A program made the translations under genes and the position numbers. 64,000 nt of DNA, from contig NC_034413.1 in NCBI RefSeq assembly GCF_002078875.1, forward strand, positions 60,074,433 through 60,138,432, given 5' to 3'. The notes below the pieces were generated by a model. It had not been told where the DNA came from and made no database searches. It worked only from the letters and a program-made list of their open reading frames with translations. Shown in pieces: positions 36,201 through 49,280 of the stretch. This DNA comes from Numida meleagris (lineage: Eukaryota; Chordata; Aves; Galliformes; Numididae). Positions within the stretch are counted from its first letter, which is position 1, and the number at the start of each line of letters is the position of its first letter.

Positions 36201-39200
36201 ATGTTTAGGTGTAATTGCGAATGCAATGGTTGAATGATGAGGTGCACAGTGTTCAGAAGGAAAGCTGACACCATTCCATTCAAGTGCTGGGTTTCCACCT
36301 GGCTGTGGCTGTGTTGGATCAATCTGATGAGCCCCACCGTAACTGGGACCTCAGTTCTCACTGCGTCCTTGGATTTAGTGGGGGCTCAAACTGGGCGCAG
36401 CTGCTAGGTGTGCTGTAGTGGCAGAAATACTGATGCGACGTGGCAAGGGCACATCAGCCTAAGGGACAGCAAGCACAGTGTCCTGCCCAGCTGAGATATT
36501 TAGCCTGTGTCTGTGGGGAAGAAGAAGATCCTGATCTCCCTTTGAGGATATCGCAGAAGAGACCCCCAGAGAACAGGGAAGAGATTGGGCTACAGTGGTG
36601 CGGGAGGGCAGTGTAGTATTGAACTAAAGAGGCAAGAGGAAACCTTGAGAAAACAGCCGTAATCGGTGCCTCTACTCACAAAACAAGTTATTAATTTATA
36701 AGTGACATTTTTTTGTTCAGGACTGAGTGTTGTTGATTGCAGCAAGGCTCTAACACTGCTTGATCTTAGGCTAGTGCTGCTCGCTGAGACAAGATAGGTA
36801 GGAGTTCATGCCATACCTGTAATTTAAAGGAATCTCAAGATAACTTTCCTCTCTGCTAACAACTGAATGCAGCTTTCCTCCACCGAGAGAGTCTGTGGAT
36901 CAGTGTTGTGAGTACAATTCCCAGGCATCCAAAAAACTCAGAGCTGTGGTTTTAAGATGAGAAGTTGGAGCAGAAAACTGTTGTTCGTGTGGACAGGTCA
37001 CCTACATCTGGCAGGGAGATTTGATGAGGAGTCAGCACAGCCACTGTTAGCACTAACCCACCCTTAGCATCTCACAGAATGGGTCTGAGCTCTCCAGAGT
37101 TCCTAAGAGCTCTGTCTCATCTTCTGGAGAAACCCCAGAGATAACAGCTTCCGAAATACTTCAAGGTGCAATGCTGCAGCTTGCCCTCTCTTCCCTGCTT
37201 CCCTGGGCAGCTGCAGGTACAGGTGTTGTGTAGGGCTGTTTGGAGCATGGTTGCAAGGCCAAAGGCATGAAGTCCTGAATCAGCATCTAACACCTCTTTC
37301 TAGAGGCAGGGGAGTAGGTGCCCAGGTGTTTTCACACAATAGGTATATGCAAGAGGGTAGCTTGACTTAGATCCTTGGAAATACGGGTAAATGTTGCAAT
37401 TCTGACACCCTCATCAAGAGAGGACATTTGCTCTTCTTAACGCAGGTTCATAACAAAAGGTTCATGAGCAGTGACTGCTTTGGGATGTGGCGTGTGACTT
37501 AGAGGCTTTCTTTCAGCCCCCTTTATGTTACTGTTTTCCACCCATGTGCACCACTGTGAGCTGTTTATGGTAATGTGCTTAACAAGGAACTGTGCTCTGA
37601 AACCATCCAGAGCTTTTGCTAGAGAGAAGTGGCAGCTTGCTCTGCAGCTCCGTAAAGACAAGTGATATGTGTTGTGCAGTGTGCCTTGTTGGCATACCAG
37701 TATGTAGGGGCTGGTTGAGATAACTGCTATAAACTAGAAATCTTTAATGGGTTTGGGGCTTGCATTGCTGTGATGGACCTTACTTTTGTGGTGTTGTCAT
37801 AGGAGGACATGAGAAGCTGCTTGAAGCAGATCTCCTTGATTTATGAAAGAAGTGGTTGTGAGTTTGGTTATTTCCCAAGGGGCTTTTCAGAAAGCAGTGC
37901 TTTCCCTGCCCTTTCCTTATCTGAGAGAGCCTTTTCTGGGGTCTGCAAAGCTCATCTTATCTTCTAGGGCACTTGGGGGACATAGATGTGTTACGGCTCT
38001 GGTTATCAGCAATGCCAGTGTGGATAATCACAGAAAGCAGAACTATTGCATTGTCATATGGGGAGATCATAGATTGTTTACAGTCTGTTTTTTGCCTTAA
38101 AGTCATTGATCTTCAGCAGACCAGCTAGTGCCCTAGAGAAGAGAAGGCTGGAATATGAAATCAGCAGCTCCCTGCTCTGCCAGACTTGTGGCGAGTGCAA
38201 AAGCATACTGAGCTCCCAGCCAGGCACAGCTTGCACTGCCTCTTGGCTCCTGTGAAGTTAAGGGACATGAAGAAGACTCAGAGAAACAGCCTCGCAGACA
38301 GCCCACTGGGGACAGGGGTAAATTCTGTTGGGGGAAAGAAGGGGCATCAGACACCAAACCTGTAGGAAACCAGTCTTCATTAGTTCTGCAACCTGTTGGA
38401 CAACTTGCGTTGTTTTATTAACTTTTTATTACAGCAAAAGTGACTAGAATAAAAATAGTCTAGGTGCCAAGGGGATAAACAGTGAATTAAAAGGATTAAG
38501 GTCTGAAAGTTTTATTGCTTTTAGAATGATGTTATTAGATTTACTAGCTTAAGTTAAATTTACATGGCTGAATTACTTCTTAACCTAGTAATGAGTTTTG
38601 TGGAGAAAAACACATCTGTTTAGGTGTTTTAGAAGGACTTCATCCAGAGTATGTCACAACTCTTTAGGCTTTTATGGAGGTGTAGAGCAGCTATCCTTTC
38701 TGTTATAAGCTAAATGGTTGCTGACTTGGCATTTGATTCTTCTGCTGGTCGTCAGTGGGATCTGCACATGGTAGAAGAATTGAAAGCAGCTCTGGTAGTT
38801 TAGATAACAAGAGAATAATTCACAGTGCTATTTTAGTTATGTCAGAAACTGCAATATTTTAGAAAATTTTAGTGTTCTTAAACTCTTGAGAAGTTTTAAG
38901 ATATATATATATATTTAACATATAAAGCCCAGTTGTATTCTAAAGACATCTAATGTCTTTAGATGACATGAGCTGATGACTGACAATGGCAGTGGCAATT
39001 CTATTTGAGCTCGCCCTCAATAAACTTCTCTCCTGACGCCTGACGACGTAGTCAAGTGCAGTAAATAACCATCGCTCTCCTGCCCAGTAAAAGGTCTCGG
39101 GTTTGCTGGAGTATGTGTGTTGGCTTCCTCTGAACCCACAGTGCTTGCGTGTGGCTCTTTCCCCCACAGCTCCTTGCACAGCACACTCGCATGTTGGACA

Positions 39201-40819
39201 GAGTCCAAATTTCCTCCCTCCTGGGGATTCCTTTGCTGTTAATTTAAGTGATGGCAAATGCAAACTTCTTGCCAGAGCTTGCTGTGTGTTTTTGGATGCT
39301 TTTTTTAGCTATTCCCTGAGGGGTCAGCTTTTGTCCTTCCTCACTGTACTGCTCTGCTTTAGGGAGAGAGGCCGTGAGCTGGAGCTGATAGGTCCCACCT
39401 GGCTTTGATAGTGCCTCTCACATGGCTTCAGAACATAAGCGCCTGTCACAGCTTTCAGAGACTTTTACTTTGCTGTTGTCTGTACAAAGCTGGGCTTATA
39501 ATAATGTGTGTGTGTATGTAATCTTTATCTTAACAGCAGACCAAATCATTCTTGCCTGTAATAGTGCCTAGTTCATATTAGATAGTCTGCAGCAGTGTAA
39601 CTTAGTAATTTTAAATGCTGAAAGGAAGTTAAAATTAGAAAAAAAGCTACTTTGTGTAACTATTGAAAGGTGATTTTCTCTTTAAATGTCCTGTGTTGAA
39701 GACGTGGGACAGAGTGAACATGTTGAAGAGAATCAAGTGCCTGTCTGCCCAAAGGTTTACAGGCTATCACCTCAAACTGGAAATAGCTTAGGCCGTGGTG
39801 TCACGCTCTGGCCAGCGCTTGGTGGCCACAGTCCCCTTGCAGCGATGAGCCATGAGCACACAGCGGCTGTGAAGGCCAGGGGTCCGCTCCTCTGTTTGAA
39901 GCTGTCACCTCCCTCCGAGGGGCCTGCCCTTGTCACTGGAGCGGGATTTGGCGCCTGCCCCAGCACCGAGCTCTGTTCCCCATGGTTATACTCTGGAGCC
40001 TCCAGCCTGCTGCGAGGCCTGTGCTTGCACAGCCGGGAGTCAGTTCAGTTGTGGTTTTACCCCTGTCAGCTATTTTCAGCAGTGCTCCTCTTATTTGTCC
40101 AGATGACTTTTCTGGAGGAAATGTGCAGTCGGATGTGTTCACAGGATGGGGAAGAACAGCGGCGGCTTTATGAAGACGCAGGTGTTGGAGGAATGTCATC
40201 CATTTGTGCTTCGTTTGCATTAGGCTTCTGCAGGATCCTGTGTTTTCTGTAACCATCCAAGGTGTTTTTAAAAGCAAAGAATTTGGCTTAGCACAGGAGT
40301 ATGTAACCCCAGCCAGTGCGTAGGTGTGAAGGCCCTGGTGTGGTCTTCCATTTCCTGGTGGGTTGAAAGTCTCTGAGAAGGGCACCTTGTAGGCAACTGG
40401 AACAGATGGTGAGGGAGGGCTCCAGTGTGGCCTCCCAGATGGAGAGAGAGACTCCTGCGTGAGGGTGGGAGCAGTGTGGCAGGTAGACTTGGCATTTGGT
40501 GAAGTTGCTGGATGACGTGTGAAGAGCATTCAAACAGCAGCACAGCATTTCAAAATAGGATTCAAGTAAGCAAAGCACCCTAGACTGTCTGGGGGAATAA
40601 ACAAGATAAGGAGAGATCTAGGAAGAATCATTATCCAGGATCCCAGGGTCCTCAGGAATCAATAGGTGAGTATAAGAAGGCTGCAATTTGTTGCTTCCGG
40701 TAACCTAAAAAAGACTCACAGTGTTTGAGTGTTTATTCTGTAGTGAAGGGGCAGCAGGGACTCGCAACGTAGCGCTGGTAACCACAGTAAGTATAATGCA
40801 TTCAGGTCTGCTTCACTCC
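33256..40819. other. Non-coding sequence, no gene seen
   Basis: Open frames reach 174 codons (34251) and 198 codons (39933, minus), but neither shows a domain, and their amino-acid make-up looks like chance translation. An acceptor-like site near 34486 (cttttctcag) and a donor-like site near 34782 (gtacgtaa) could bracket about 297 bp, but support is weak. A small TA repeat lies at 38900-38914. Confidence 0.45.
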
Positions 40820-41170
40820 ATTACAACAGAGATTGACAAATTGGAGAGTGTTCAGGAGGAAAAAAAAAAAGTAACAAGAGAGCTTGAGGGATTGACTTAT
40901 GAGAGAAGACCAAAAGAGCTGAATATGGATAACTTGGCTAAAGGATGACAAATGGGGTGGTTGAGATATAAATCTACAAATATCTGAAGGGTGTAAACAC
41001 CAAGGCTATGAAGAATTATTTAGAGTGGTACAATGGGGTGTAACTAGAAGTAATGGGATGAAATTTAAGAGAAGGCAAATTTCAGTTGAATAATGGGAGA
41101 GGCTTTTTGACAGTGTGATGTATTAGGCCATGGGTTGCTCTTCCAGCAGTAGTCCTATTGCTCACTACTT
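40820..41170 (+). mobile_element. Old degenerate CR1 fragment
   Basis: Translation of the plus strand gives pieces of the CR1 ORF2 C-terminal region: a 'KLESVQEE' stretch, then TRELEGLTYERRPKELN and 'NLAKG', followed after frame changes by a 'YK-TNI-RV' stretch. DNA similarity continues through 'gaatgggatgaaatttaaga'-type sequence into the start of a CR1 tail. An A run of 11 lies inside. There are many stops and frameshifts and no octamer end. It is much older than the copy at 13.8-15.1 kb. Confidence 0.7.
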
Positions 41171-42984
41171 AGGCACAACCCTGATCATTAAGAAGCCAGA
41201 GATTTTCAGTCTTTATTAAGGACAGTTTCAAATTGTGCCTTGTGGGTTTTATTTGTTTGACACAGATGTGCAAGCTGTACAGAGAAATCCTTGTGCCATT
41301 CCATGTATGTGTGTCTTGATAGTGCATCCTGGTATCTTGATGTCAAGTGGCTCTTGACATTGCAGCAGTGGAGGAGAGGACATGAGCCCGAGCAGCTCCT
41401 CGAGCCACAGCTCAGCCCAGACAGCCCTGTTGGCATGAAAAGTTGGGTCACGTCTGCTCTTTGATAAGGGCCTCCTCTTACCTCTTGCACTTCTCCCCAG
41501 CTGAGCGTTGTACTATTACCATTTGGGGGTGACTTCAGTTATGGTCTCTGGAATGGCCATCAAAGCTATACTGCACCTGTGTGCAGTAGAAACCAAAAAA
41601 ATCTTCCACTTTAGTTCAAAGAAATCAAACAAGATCCCATCGATGCACATGGTCTATGGTTTTTTATAAATCTACAATACTGCACCTTAACTTTTTCTTC
41701 AGAAACTCCCAATTCTTCTCTTGCTTTCACTTCGCTTGAAATGCAAACTAAGGTCAAAGGATCACTTTCCTACTGGCAGAACACACTGCATTGTCTGTCA
41801 TTTAAAATGTCCTCCACAGTAACTGAGGAAGGGTTCATTTATCTGCTCGTTATGCCTAAGCATGACTCTCTTGAATGCATCTTGCCTTTCCTTATCTTGA
41901 AGGGCTAAATTGGAAAATTAGGTAAACTAGCTGTGTAAATCAAGTTAGAACATCTCAACTAAAATGATAGTTTATCTTCAGCATGGGGAAGATGGCAGAG
42001 ATTCATGTAATTAGAGAACCAAATGCAGCTGTAGCACTTAACATACACTGGCAACTCAGCTATTCTTTTGGAGAAAGAGGACAGAAAACTTTAAAGTATT
42101 GGCGTGCTCGGAGCATAAATGAAATGAGCTGGAAGTCTTTTATAATTGTTCTTAAATGTGTTTTGTATTGCTTGTGCTGTCCCTGAAGAAGTCTGTGTCT
42201 GTATACTTCAGGGAAATTTCTGAATTATATCCTTTCTCAGCCTGTGGGAAAAAAGAACCACTAAAGGGTTCCATTCTCCTCTGGATGTGGATATTTTCTT
42301 TGCTGAAAAATGCAGTTTTGTTCTACTCAGAACTGGATTAATTTGGTGAACACTTCTAATAGGGAATTTTGCTGCGGGGGGAGGGAAATGTCAAAATAAT
42401 CATGTCTTCATTGCAGCCCTTCCTGTGACTGAGGGCTGTGGTGAGAGTGCACTTCTGGATAGGAGAGCTTTGCTTTGAGCCACTTTTCATGCCCAGATCA
42501 AGGGTGGATGTGTGCTCAGGCCCCCTTGTCTCAGGAGAGCGGCATAACCACTAAGCTGCCTCAAGTTTGCCACCTTAAACTAAGTGGTTTCCATTCAGCA
42601 GAAATAAATCATTTATGTCAGAATGACTCCAGAATTGTTTTTAAAAAATTGTCTGGTTTCCCTGCTGTATAGGAGTATCAATAATTCTCCCTACCTTATT
42701 GCTGAGGCCACTTTAAAAAGGAATTTAAATTATGCAGCTGGTGGTCACTAATAGCATTTACAGGAGACACTGGTGTTACTTTCTGGAGTTGGATTTATGA
42801 TACTTTAGCACCTCTGTTGGTAATTTGGGCCCTACCAATTTACAAGACAGCCTGTCCAGCATTGCTCCCCTCATGAAGAAGATGGGGCAATGTGGTGAGA
42901 TTTCTTTCCAGCTGTATTGCAAATTCCTCCAGATCTAATTAGTGCAGTATGCCATTGCAAAGCTGTGGCATGGAGCAGGCAGAG
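41171..42984. other. Non-coding sequence, no gene seen
   Basis: No exon, repeat family or RNA gene was recognised. Open frames are at most about 94 codons without motifs. Confidence 0.5.
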
Positions 42985-43125
42985 AGAATCATAGAATCAT
43001 TAAGGTTGGAAAAGACCTCTTAAGATCATCCAGTCCAACCATCCAGCTACCATCAGTATTGCCTGCTAAGCCACGTCCCGAAGTACCACATCTCCGCGTT
43101 TCTTGAAGACCTCCAGAGACGATGC
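42985..43125 (-). mobile_element. CR1 3' end, minus strand
   Basis: It starts with the reverse-complemented octamer pair (gagaatcatagaatcat), then 'taaggttggaaaagacctct', 'taagatcatccagtccaacc' and, near the right end, 'tcttgaagacctccagagac'. Read on the minus strand it closely parallels the outer CR1 pieces at 13650-15242. It is a well-preserved but short, 5'-truncated copy. Confidence 0.92.
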
Positions 43126-46100
43126 ATTTGAAGTCATGAAGGAGGGCCTTTGGGAAAGGGCACCTCAGACTACAGTGAGTTTTGGGGTCACTGCAGCACT
43201 CCACGCCACTTTCTTTGATGACAGAGGTCTTGGGATATCCTGGCACAATGTAGACGTGTTCCTGCAGCTTTCTGCCCTCCCTCTACCCCCATGCCAGGTG
43301 TGTCTGTGCCACCCAGTTCCCTGGCTGCTGTTTTAGAGCTAATCTCTGCAGCAGGCCCAGGTTGCCTGGGCCATTTGGGTGTTTTTCACCTCAGTGTTCT
43401 GAGCTAATAATCTATCTCTGAAGGGCTAGGGAGATGGTAGGAGGCCAGGGCCCAGCTGTCGCAGCAGGAGTGCAGAAATTGGGCTCCCTGAGACCTAATG
43501 TGGAGGAACCAAGCCAGGCAGCGTGCAGGCCTGAAATAAGTGCGCGTTTATCAGGGAAAGAAAGAAAGTTGCCCTTTTTTCTAATCTGCCAACGGCACTG
43601 CAAAGTCTAGAGCCAGCTTGTGCAGCGAAAGGATTAATTTGCTAACGATGTTGGACCTGCGTGGATGTTTGAACTACTACTGTATTAAATAGTAGTAGTT
43701 TATCTTCTTACATTTCCCCATAGCAACTGCAAAAGAGTTTCAGATGTCTGCGGCCCTTCCTGCTCTCCTTCTACCATGAACCAGATGTTTTGCTGACTGA
43801 CTCTGAGGGATGGAGCAGCCCGGAACCCACCTTCTGGCAGGAAATGAGGAGAGAGCCAAGTGGAGGGATCAGCCCAAGTGCAGCGAACACACCTTTCTTT
43901 TTCTTCCACCATATGGGAAAACACACAAATGTGTGCACGGAAGCCACACCGTGGAAGCAGATTATTTTGTCTTGAAATACTCTATTCACTTTCTTTAGTG
44001 GCATTTAAAGGCTGGACAGCTAATAGGGGTTGCATAGTTTCTCTGCTGTCTTGGGTCTTGTGCTTTTATCCTCTATCTCTCCTTTAATAATTCCTTTCTT
44101 TTATCTCCCGCAATTCTTCCTTCTCTGCCCAACACTGAGAGCCTGTGAGAGTAAATGTTTATAATGATTCTTCAGCTTTGGGTGAAATCTCTTCCAGCTT
44201 TCAAAGAAAGCTCGCTCTTTTGGTCTGCACTGATGTAAACTTTTAGCAGGAGGAATTCCCTGGATTCAAGAATGGCTTCAGGAGTCCAAGTGCTGTGATG
44301 CTCTGTAATGCTGCATCCTTGTGAGTCGGTGTAGAAACTGCCAGTATGTCTTGCTTTCTACCTCTGCTTTTGAGTTTAAGAGTGGGTTTAGGCCTTCTAT
44401 ACTTGCAGCATATATTAACAGTGCTTCTTCTTGTTTACGTATAAATAAGCTGTCTCTCCACAAGATCTGTCAGAGGCCAAGCTTGGGTTTTAAAAAGGAG
44501 TAAATAAGCTATGAAAGAGCTATTCTGTCATAAGGTGCATTGTGTCAACAGAAGTTTATTTACCTGTTAGAGTAGGAAGTGCCCTGACTTGTGGTAATTC
44601 GTTATTGTTTTCTGTTTTGTTGGGTGCTAACATGGTTCTCAGTCAACTTTATATTCTGTTTTCCCACAAAAACAATGATATGAGCTTTTTTTCCTTGTTA
44701 TTTTCCTTGGCAAAAGTTAATACTTTATTTATTGTTAGCTGCCATCAGCTATATTTGAAGTAGCTGATCCTTGGAGATAGTTAATTCGCAAATTTACTTT
44801 GCACATCCATTTAAAAATATTGAGGATGTAACACCAGCCGTAGGTGATAGAAACTTTTCCTTGTTACATACTCATTTTACAGCAAATGCAGATCAGCAGT
44901 GACTGAAGGTTATGATAACTAATGGCTACTTGCCCTGCTCATCTATACTCACAGAGTTAGTTTCCATTCATGCCTCTCAGTGTGCTTTAAAAAAATTATG
45001 CCCGATGCAAGTATAAAGAAGCTGAATTACAGATGAATGGACAGTCAGGAGATATCTTGACATCTGGTGACTATCTGGAAACTAGGAGCCTTGGCTCCCT
45101 GGCCCAGGAATGGGACTGCAGCTGCACAGTGCATCAAGTCTTGGTTTCTCGGTGAGTGATGGTCCCCACCTGTGTCGCACTATGTCCTGCAGAACTTGGA
45201 GGTGCATGTTTCTTAAGGTCTCGGCCAACTGCCAGCTTAGCAGGATGCTGTCTTGTAATGCAGAACAAATTATACAGGATTTATTGGGATGTCCAGAGAA
45301 ATCAGCTGTCTTTGCAGTACGTCCACCTTGGATGAGTAATTTCTTGTCATTTTTCTCTGACAAGACAGGAAACTGGCCGTGACTCTGAGCGGTGTCCTCA
45401 GCATCTCTTGTGAGGGCTGAGAGAAGGGGCAACACAGGAACTGTGCTCTGTTGGGCTGCACCATGAGGTGTGGCTCCGGCGCCTCTAAGTTAGCACCAGG
45501 TAAGTGAGCCATAAAGCCATGTCTTAGCAGGAACCAAGTGGTCTCACCAAAGAGGTCATGTACCAGTTGTGCTGGTTCAGACAGCCCCAGCCTCGAGGTG
45601 ACTAACAGACTTCATTAACTGCATGGTCACATCTGCAAATGACTTCCTGAGCTGCCAGGCTGGAGTCTTTTATCAGTGTAAAATTCCCTTGGAAATGTGG
45701 AAATGAAAGTGGAATCATTAGTAACCAACTAGTCTTTATGTCCTGAATTGCTCTTCTCAGAAATTCTTTCTTTCTTATGGTCTATGCATGCAGATCCTGG
45801 TAACTGTTGTAAGGGAGTGTGTTTATGTGAATGGGGAAAGGAGAAGGGGCAGACTGCCAGAGTTGATCAAGCTAGGTCTTAAACTCTGGTTTGTGTTAAG
45901 TGACAGAACTTTGTCATATATATTTAATGTGCACTGAAAAGCAGCGTGGGACTCAGGGAGACCAGGCATGTGACTGGGATGACTGAGAGCTGCCAATCAG
46001 GCTTGGGATTGTAGAGATGCGGTTCAGATGCTGAATTATGCTGATGTCCCTACACTTTCCTGGTTTTGAATAACGTTCTTCTAGCTGAGGTTTTGCAAGC

Positions 46101-48918
46101 ATGAAGCCTGAAGCCAGCCTAAGGAAACTTTATGATGTGAAAATTAAGTTTTCTCTAGTAAGCTGCAGTTTGTCAAAACAACAGCACGCATTCCAGTTGG
46201 ACTACAATTTGGCAGGATGCAAAGATTTCATCTCTCCCTTTGAATATCCGAAGAAAATGGAAACCTGGCGTCTTAGCACTGCATGGATTTCTACACAGTC
46301 CTTTCAACAGCTGGGATAAGCTACTCTGCTTTATCACACATTTCCCCCGTATTATGAATCACCACCTTTTCTCCAGGCAGTCTGTGTGCAAGGTTCTTCA
46401 GTTTTTGGAAGCTCGTCTGTTTGGCTAAAGGGACAAAAAGAGGGTTTTAAAGGGACTTGCTTAAGGATAAGATTGATCTCAAACTGGTTGTCTGAAGGGA
46501 AAAGAATTGTTATATAATTGGAGCTGGTGCTAACTGACATTTCTGCTTTTGGGGAAAATGCTTTGTGAAAATTCACTCCATTTCCCAACAAAGCTCTTAA
46601 ACGTGTCTCACGGAAAGGAAATTCCATACGTTTTTCTGCTCTGGAAGGAAAAAAAAGAACTGGTTTTAACTGATGATTCCAAAATGAGAGAGAGCAGCTG
46701 TCTGCACAGACTCCCAGAGGAGGGGGCTTAAATTCCCCCCCAAGCTTCATCTCATGCTTGGGCTCATGGAGCTCCCAGCTTTCTGCTCTTGCCAGCATCC
46801 TGGGATGGGCATCCAGGCTCCCAGCTGGAAAAGGCAGCCCATGAGGTGGGGCTGCCTGGGAATGGCAGAAGCTGAAGGCTTCGACTGTCTGCCCAGACAG
46901 CTGGCGAGAAATTAGGCAGATTTCTGACCCAGCCCACCCGTGGTTAGCTTGAACTTGTGCACTGCCACAGACGTTTCCAGTTAGGACAACCTGAGATGTC
47001 TCATTGGAAGCCGCTTGTGACAGGAGGCTCCTGACCACTGTGGTGGAACGTTGGTGATGTCATTTTGTAAAGCCATTAAGATTTGGAGCCTTGCTGGAGT
47101 AGAGCGAGCAAAACCTTGTGAACATAGGCTTCTCAGAAGGTCACCATTTGGATAGGACCTAAACAAAGGTGCCCAAACAGTTATCAGCAGGTAGTCAATA
47201 AACCAGAAATGTCTGAGCTATTCCCTTTCTGCTTTGTAACCTCAGTAGTTTTGAGCTTTTCCTTTTATAATATTCACCCTTATGTGAATTTACTCACAGC
47301 TGTAAGAACAATTTAGTTCCAGGCGTTAGTGATGAAGCAAAGGTACCTAACAAAAAAGAAAGAGTAATACATCATCTAATGTATTTTGTTCCTGGGCTGG
47401 ATGCAAACAGGGCACTTTAAAGTATTAGTTGTTTCCAGGTATAGTAGACGTGCAATTGTGTGTTCTGGAAAATATAGCTGTCTAAGTAATAGGGGACCTC
47501 AGCCATCCACTCCGCCATTAAATCTTTGCTGAAAAGTATGGAGAAAATGGTTTGCTCTGTGTGTATTTGTGTGAATTATGGCCTGCATAGATCAGCGAAG
47601 CGCAAATTTCGCAGTCTTCTACTATACTGTCATATCTGTACTCGCAAGAGCCAAGTTCGGAAGTTCATTGCTTGGAGAGGGGAAAAAAAATTAGGAAAGT
47701 TTGCTCTGTCTTATTTGTGCTTTTATGAAGACTGTCTGGAGCTGAATAACCCCTCGTGAACTTGCATCGTCCACCCCAGCTGCAGCCTTTCAGCTCCAAC
47801 AAAGACCACTCACTAAATCCAGGAAATAGAGCAGCGCGTGGGTGAGTTACTGACTCCACATTCACACCCTGCCTGCTGTCCGGGGGGAAAGTCGCTCCTC
47901 CCTGACCGCTGCACCACGAGCCTGCAAGCAAAACCCTGCACATGTGTGCGTGGAAAAACAATCCTTTGCCATCCGCAGAAAACTGCATTTTCCATTGGAT
48001 TTTTCCAGTGGTGCAGCTCTTTAGAAACCACAATAAAAACTCGAGGCTGCAGGATTTGTATTCCTTGCATACCTCGCTGCACAAAAAGGGGATCCAAATG
48101 GTTTTCTGGAAGCAGGATTTCAGCCATGAGCAGTGATTTAAGAGAATGAGAATATCAGTTTCCAAGAATGTTTCATTTGGAAAACTTTGAGATTTGCTTG
48201 AGACACCACTAGTCTATTTCCTTTGCTTTGATTGCTCTGCCTCTATATATTTAGCCACTGGCTGTTGTTCTTTTACCCTCCAAAAATCTGTTTTGATGCC
48301 CTAAACATCATTTTCTTTGTTATGCTAACACAGGAGATGGAGGGCATGCAGAGAAGGAGATAAAAGCAGTGTTGTTTTATGGATCCTACGCAGTGCACTT
48401 CACAGAAACTTTTAAATACTGTGCACAGTGCTCCATAGTGGGATAAATGGTTGTTAAGTCCATTTACAAAACATGAACAAAGGAATATTAACAAAGATGA
48501 GTAAGCATGGATTTCCTTATTTCACAGGTGCAGAAACAAAGCTCTGTAAAGCTTTATTGTCAGTACTGGGTCTGCCAGGCATAAATGGAGAGGCTCAACC
48601 TTCAGAGCCATCATGTCCATGTGTCATGGTGACCTCAGCTGGAAGGAGCCAGAAAGTCAAAGTGACTAAGGAACATGTTGGATATTTAATAGCTTAGGCA
48701 TCAGTCTTGGCCACTTGCAGGATGTGACATGTGTAGGAGATGCGTTAGGTTATGTGGATTTCTGTCACTGTGGGAAAAAACAGCTCAGAACTTTAACTGC
48801 CTCCCCAAGAAGCTGTTACATTTTGGATAAGAGAACTTTTAAACTAAAATTTAGATGATATGATACTCAGAGCCCAGAATTTTCCTTCCCATCATGCTGA
48901 CAGTTCCCTCCTACTCTT
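43126..48918. other. Non-coding sequence, no gene seen
   Basis: The longest open frame in the window, 228 codons at 46352-47038 on the minus strand, lies here. It shows no domain, signal peptide or repeat, and no CpG or splice context, so it is treated as chance. No mobile element was recognised. Confidence 0.45.
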
Positions 48919-49280
48919 CTGGAGAAGAGGAGGCTCAGGGGAGGCCTTATTTCTCTCTACAGCTCCCTGAATGGAGGTTGTGATGTGGTGGGAGTTGGTC
49001 TCTTCTCCCAGGTAACGGCAATAGGACAAGAGGTGATAGCCTCAAGTTACACCAGGGAGGTTCAGGTTGGATAGTAGGAAAAATTTCTTCTCCAGAAGAG
49101 TGGTGAGACTCCAGAAGAGTCGTGGGAACAGGCTGCCCAGGTAGGTGGTGGAGTCACTGTGCCTGGAGATGTTCAAGAGCTGTGGAGATGTGGCACTGAG
49201 CGATGTGGTTAGATGGGCTGACAATTGTACTGGATGATCTCAGAGATCTTTCTAACCTTAGTGATTCTGTGATTCTATGA
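48919..49280 (+). mobile_element. CR1 3' region, about 360 bp, plus strand
   Basis: It runs from 'tggagaagaggaggctcagg' through 'ggttggtctcttctcccagg', 'ttcaggttggatagtaggaa' and 'aacaggctgcccaggtaggt' to 'gtactggatgatctcagaga' and two terminal octamers (attctgtg, attctatg) ending at 49280. It is 5'-truncated within the 3' part of the element. Inside it, a 19-bp unit beginning ctccagaagagt is tandemly duplicated at 49090-49108 and 49109-49127. Confidence 0.93.

Noticed and set aside
46352..47038. Longest open frame in the window, 228 codons, minus strand
   Set aside because: No domain, signal peptide, repeat or family resemblance, and no promoter or splice context. One frame of this length in 64 kb on two strands is within what chance allows.
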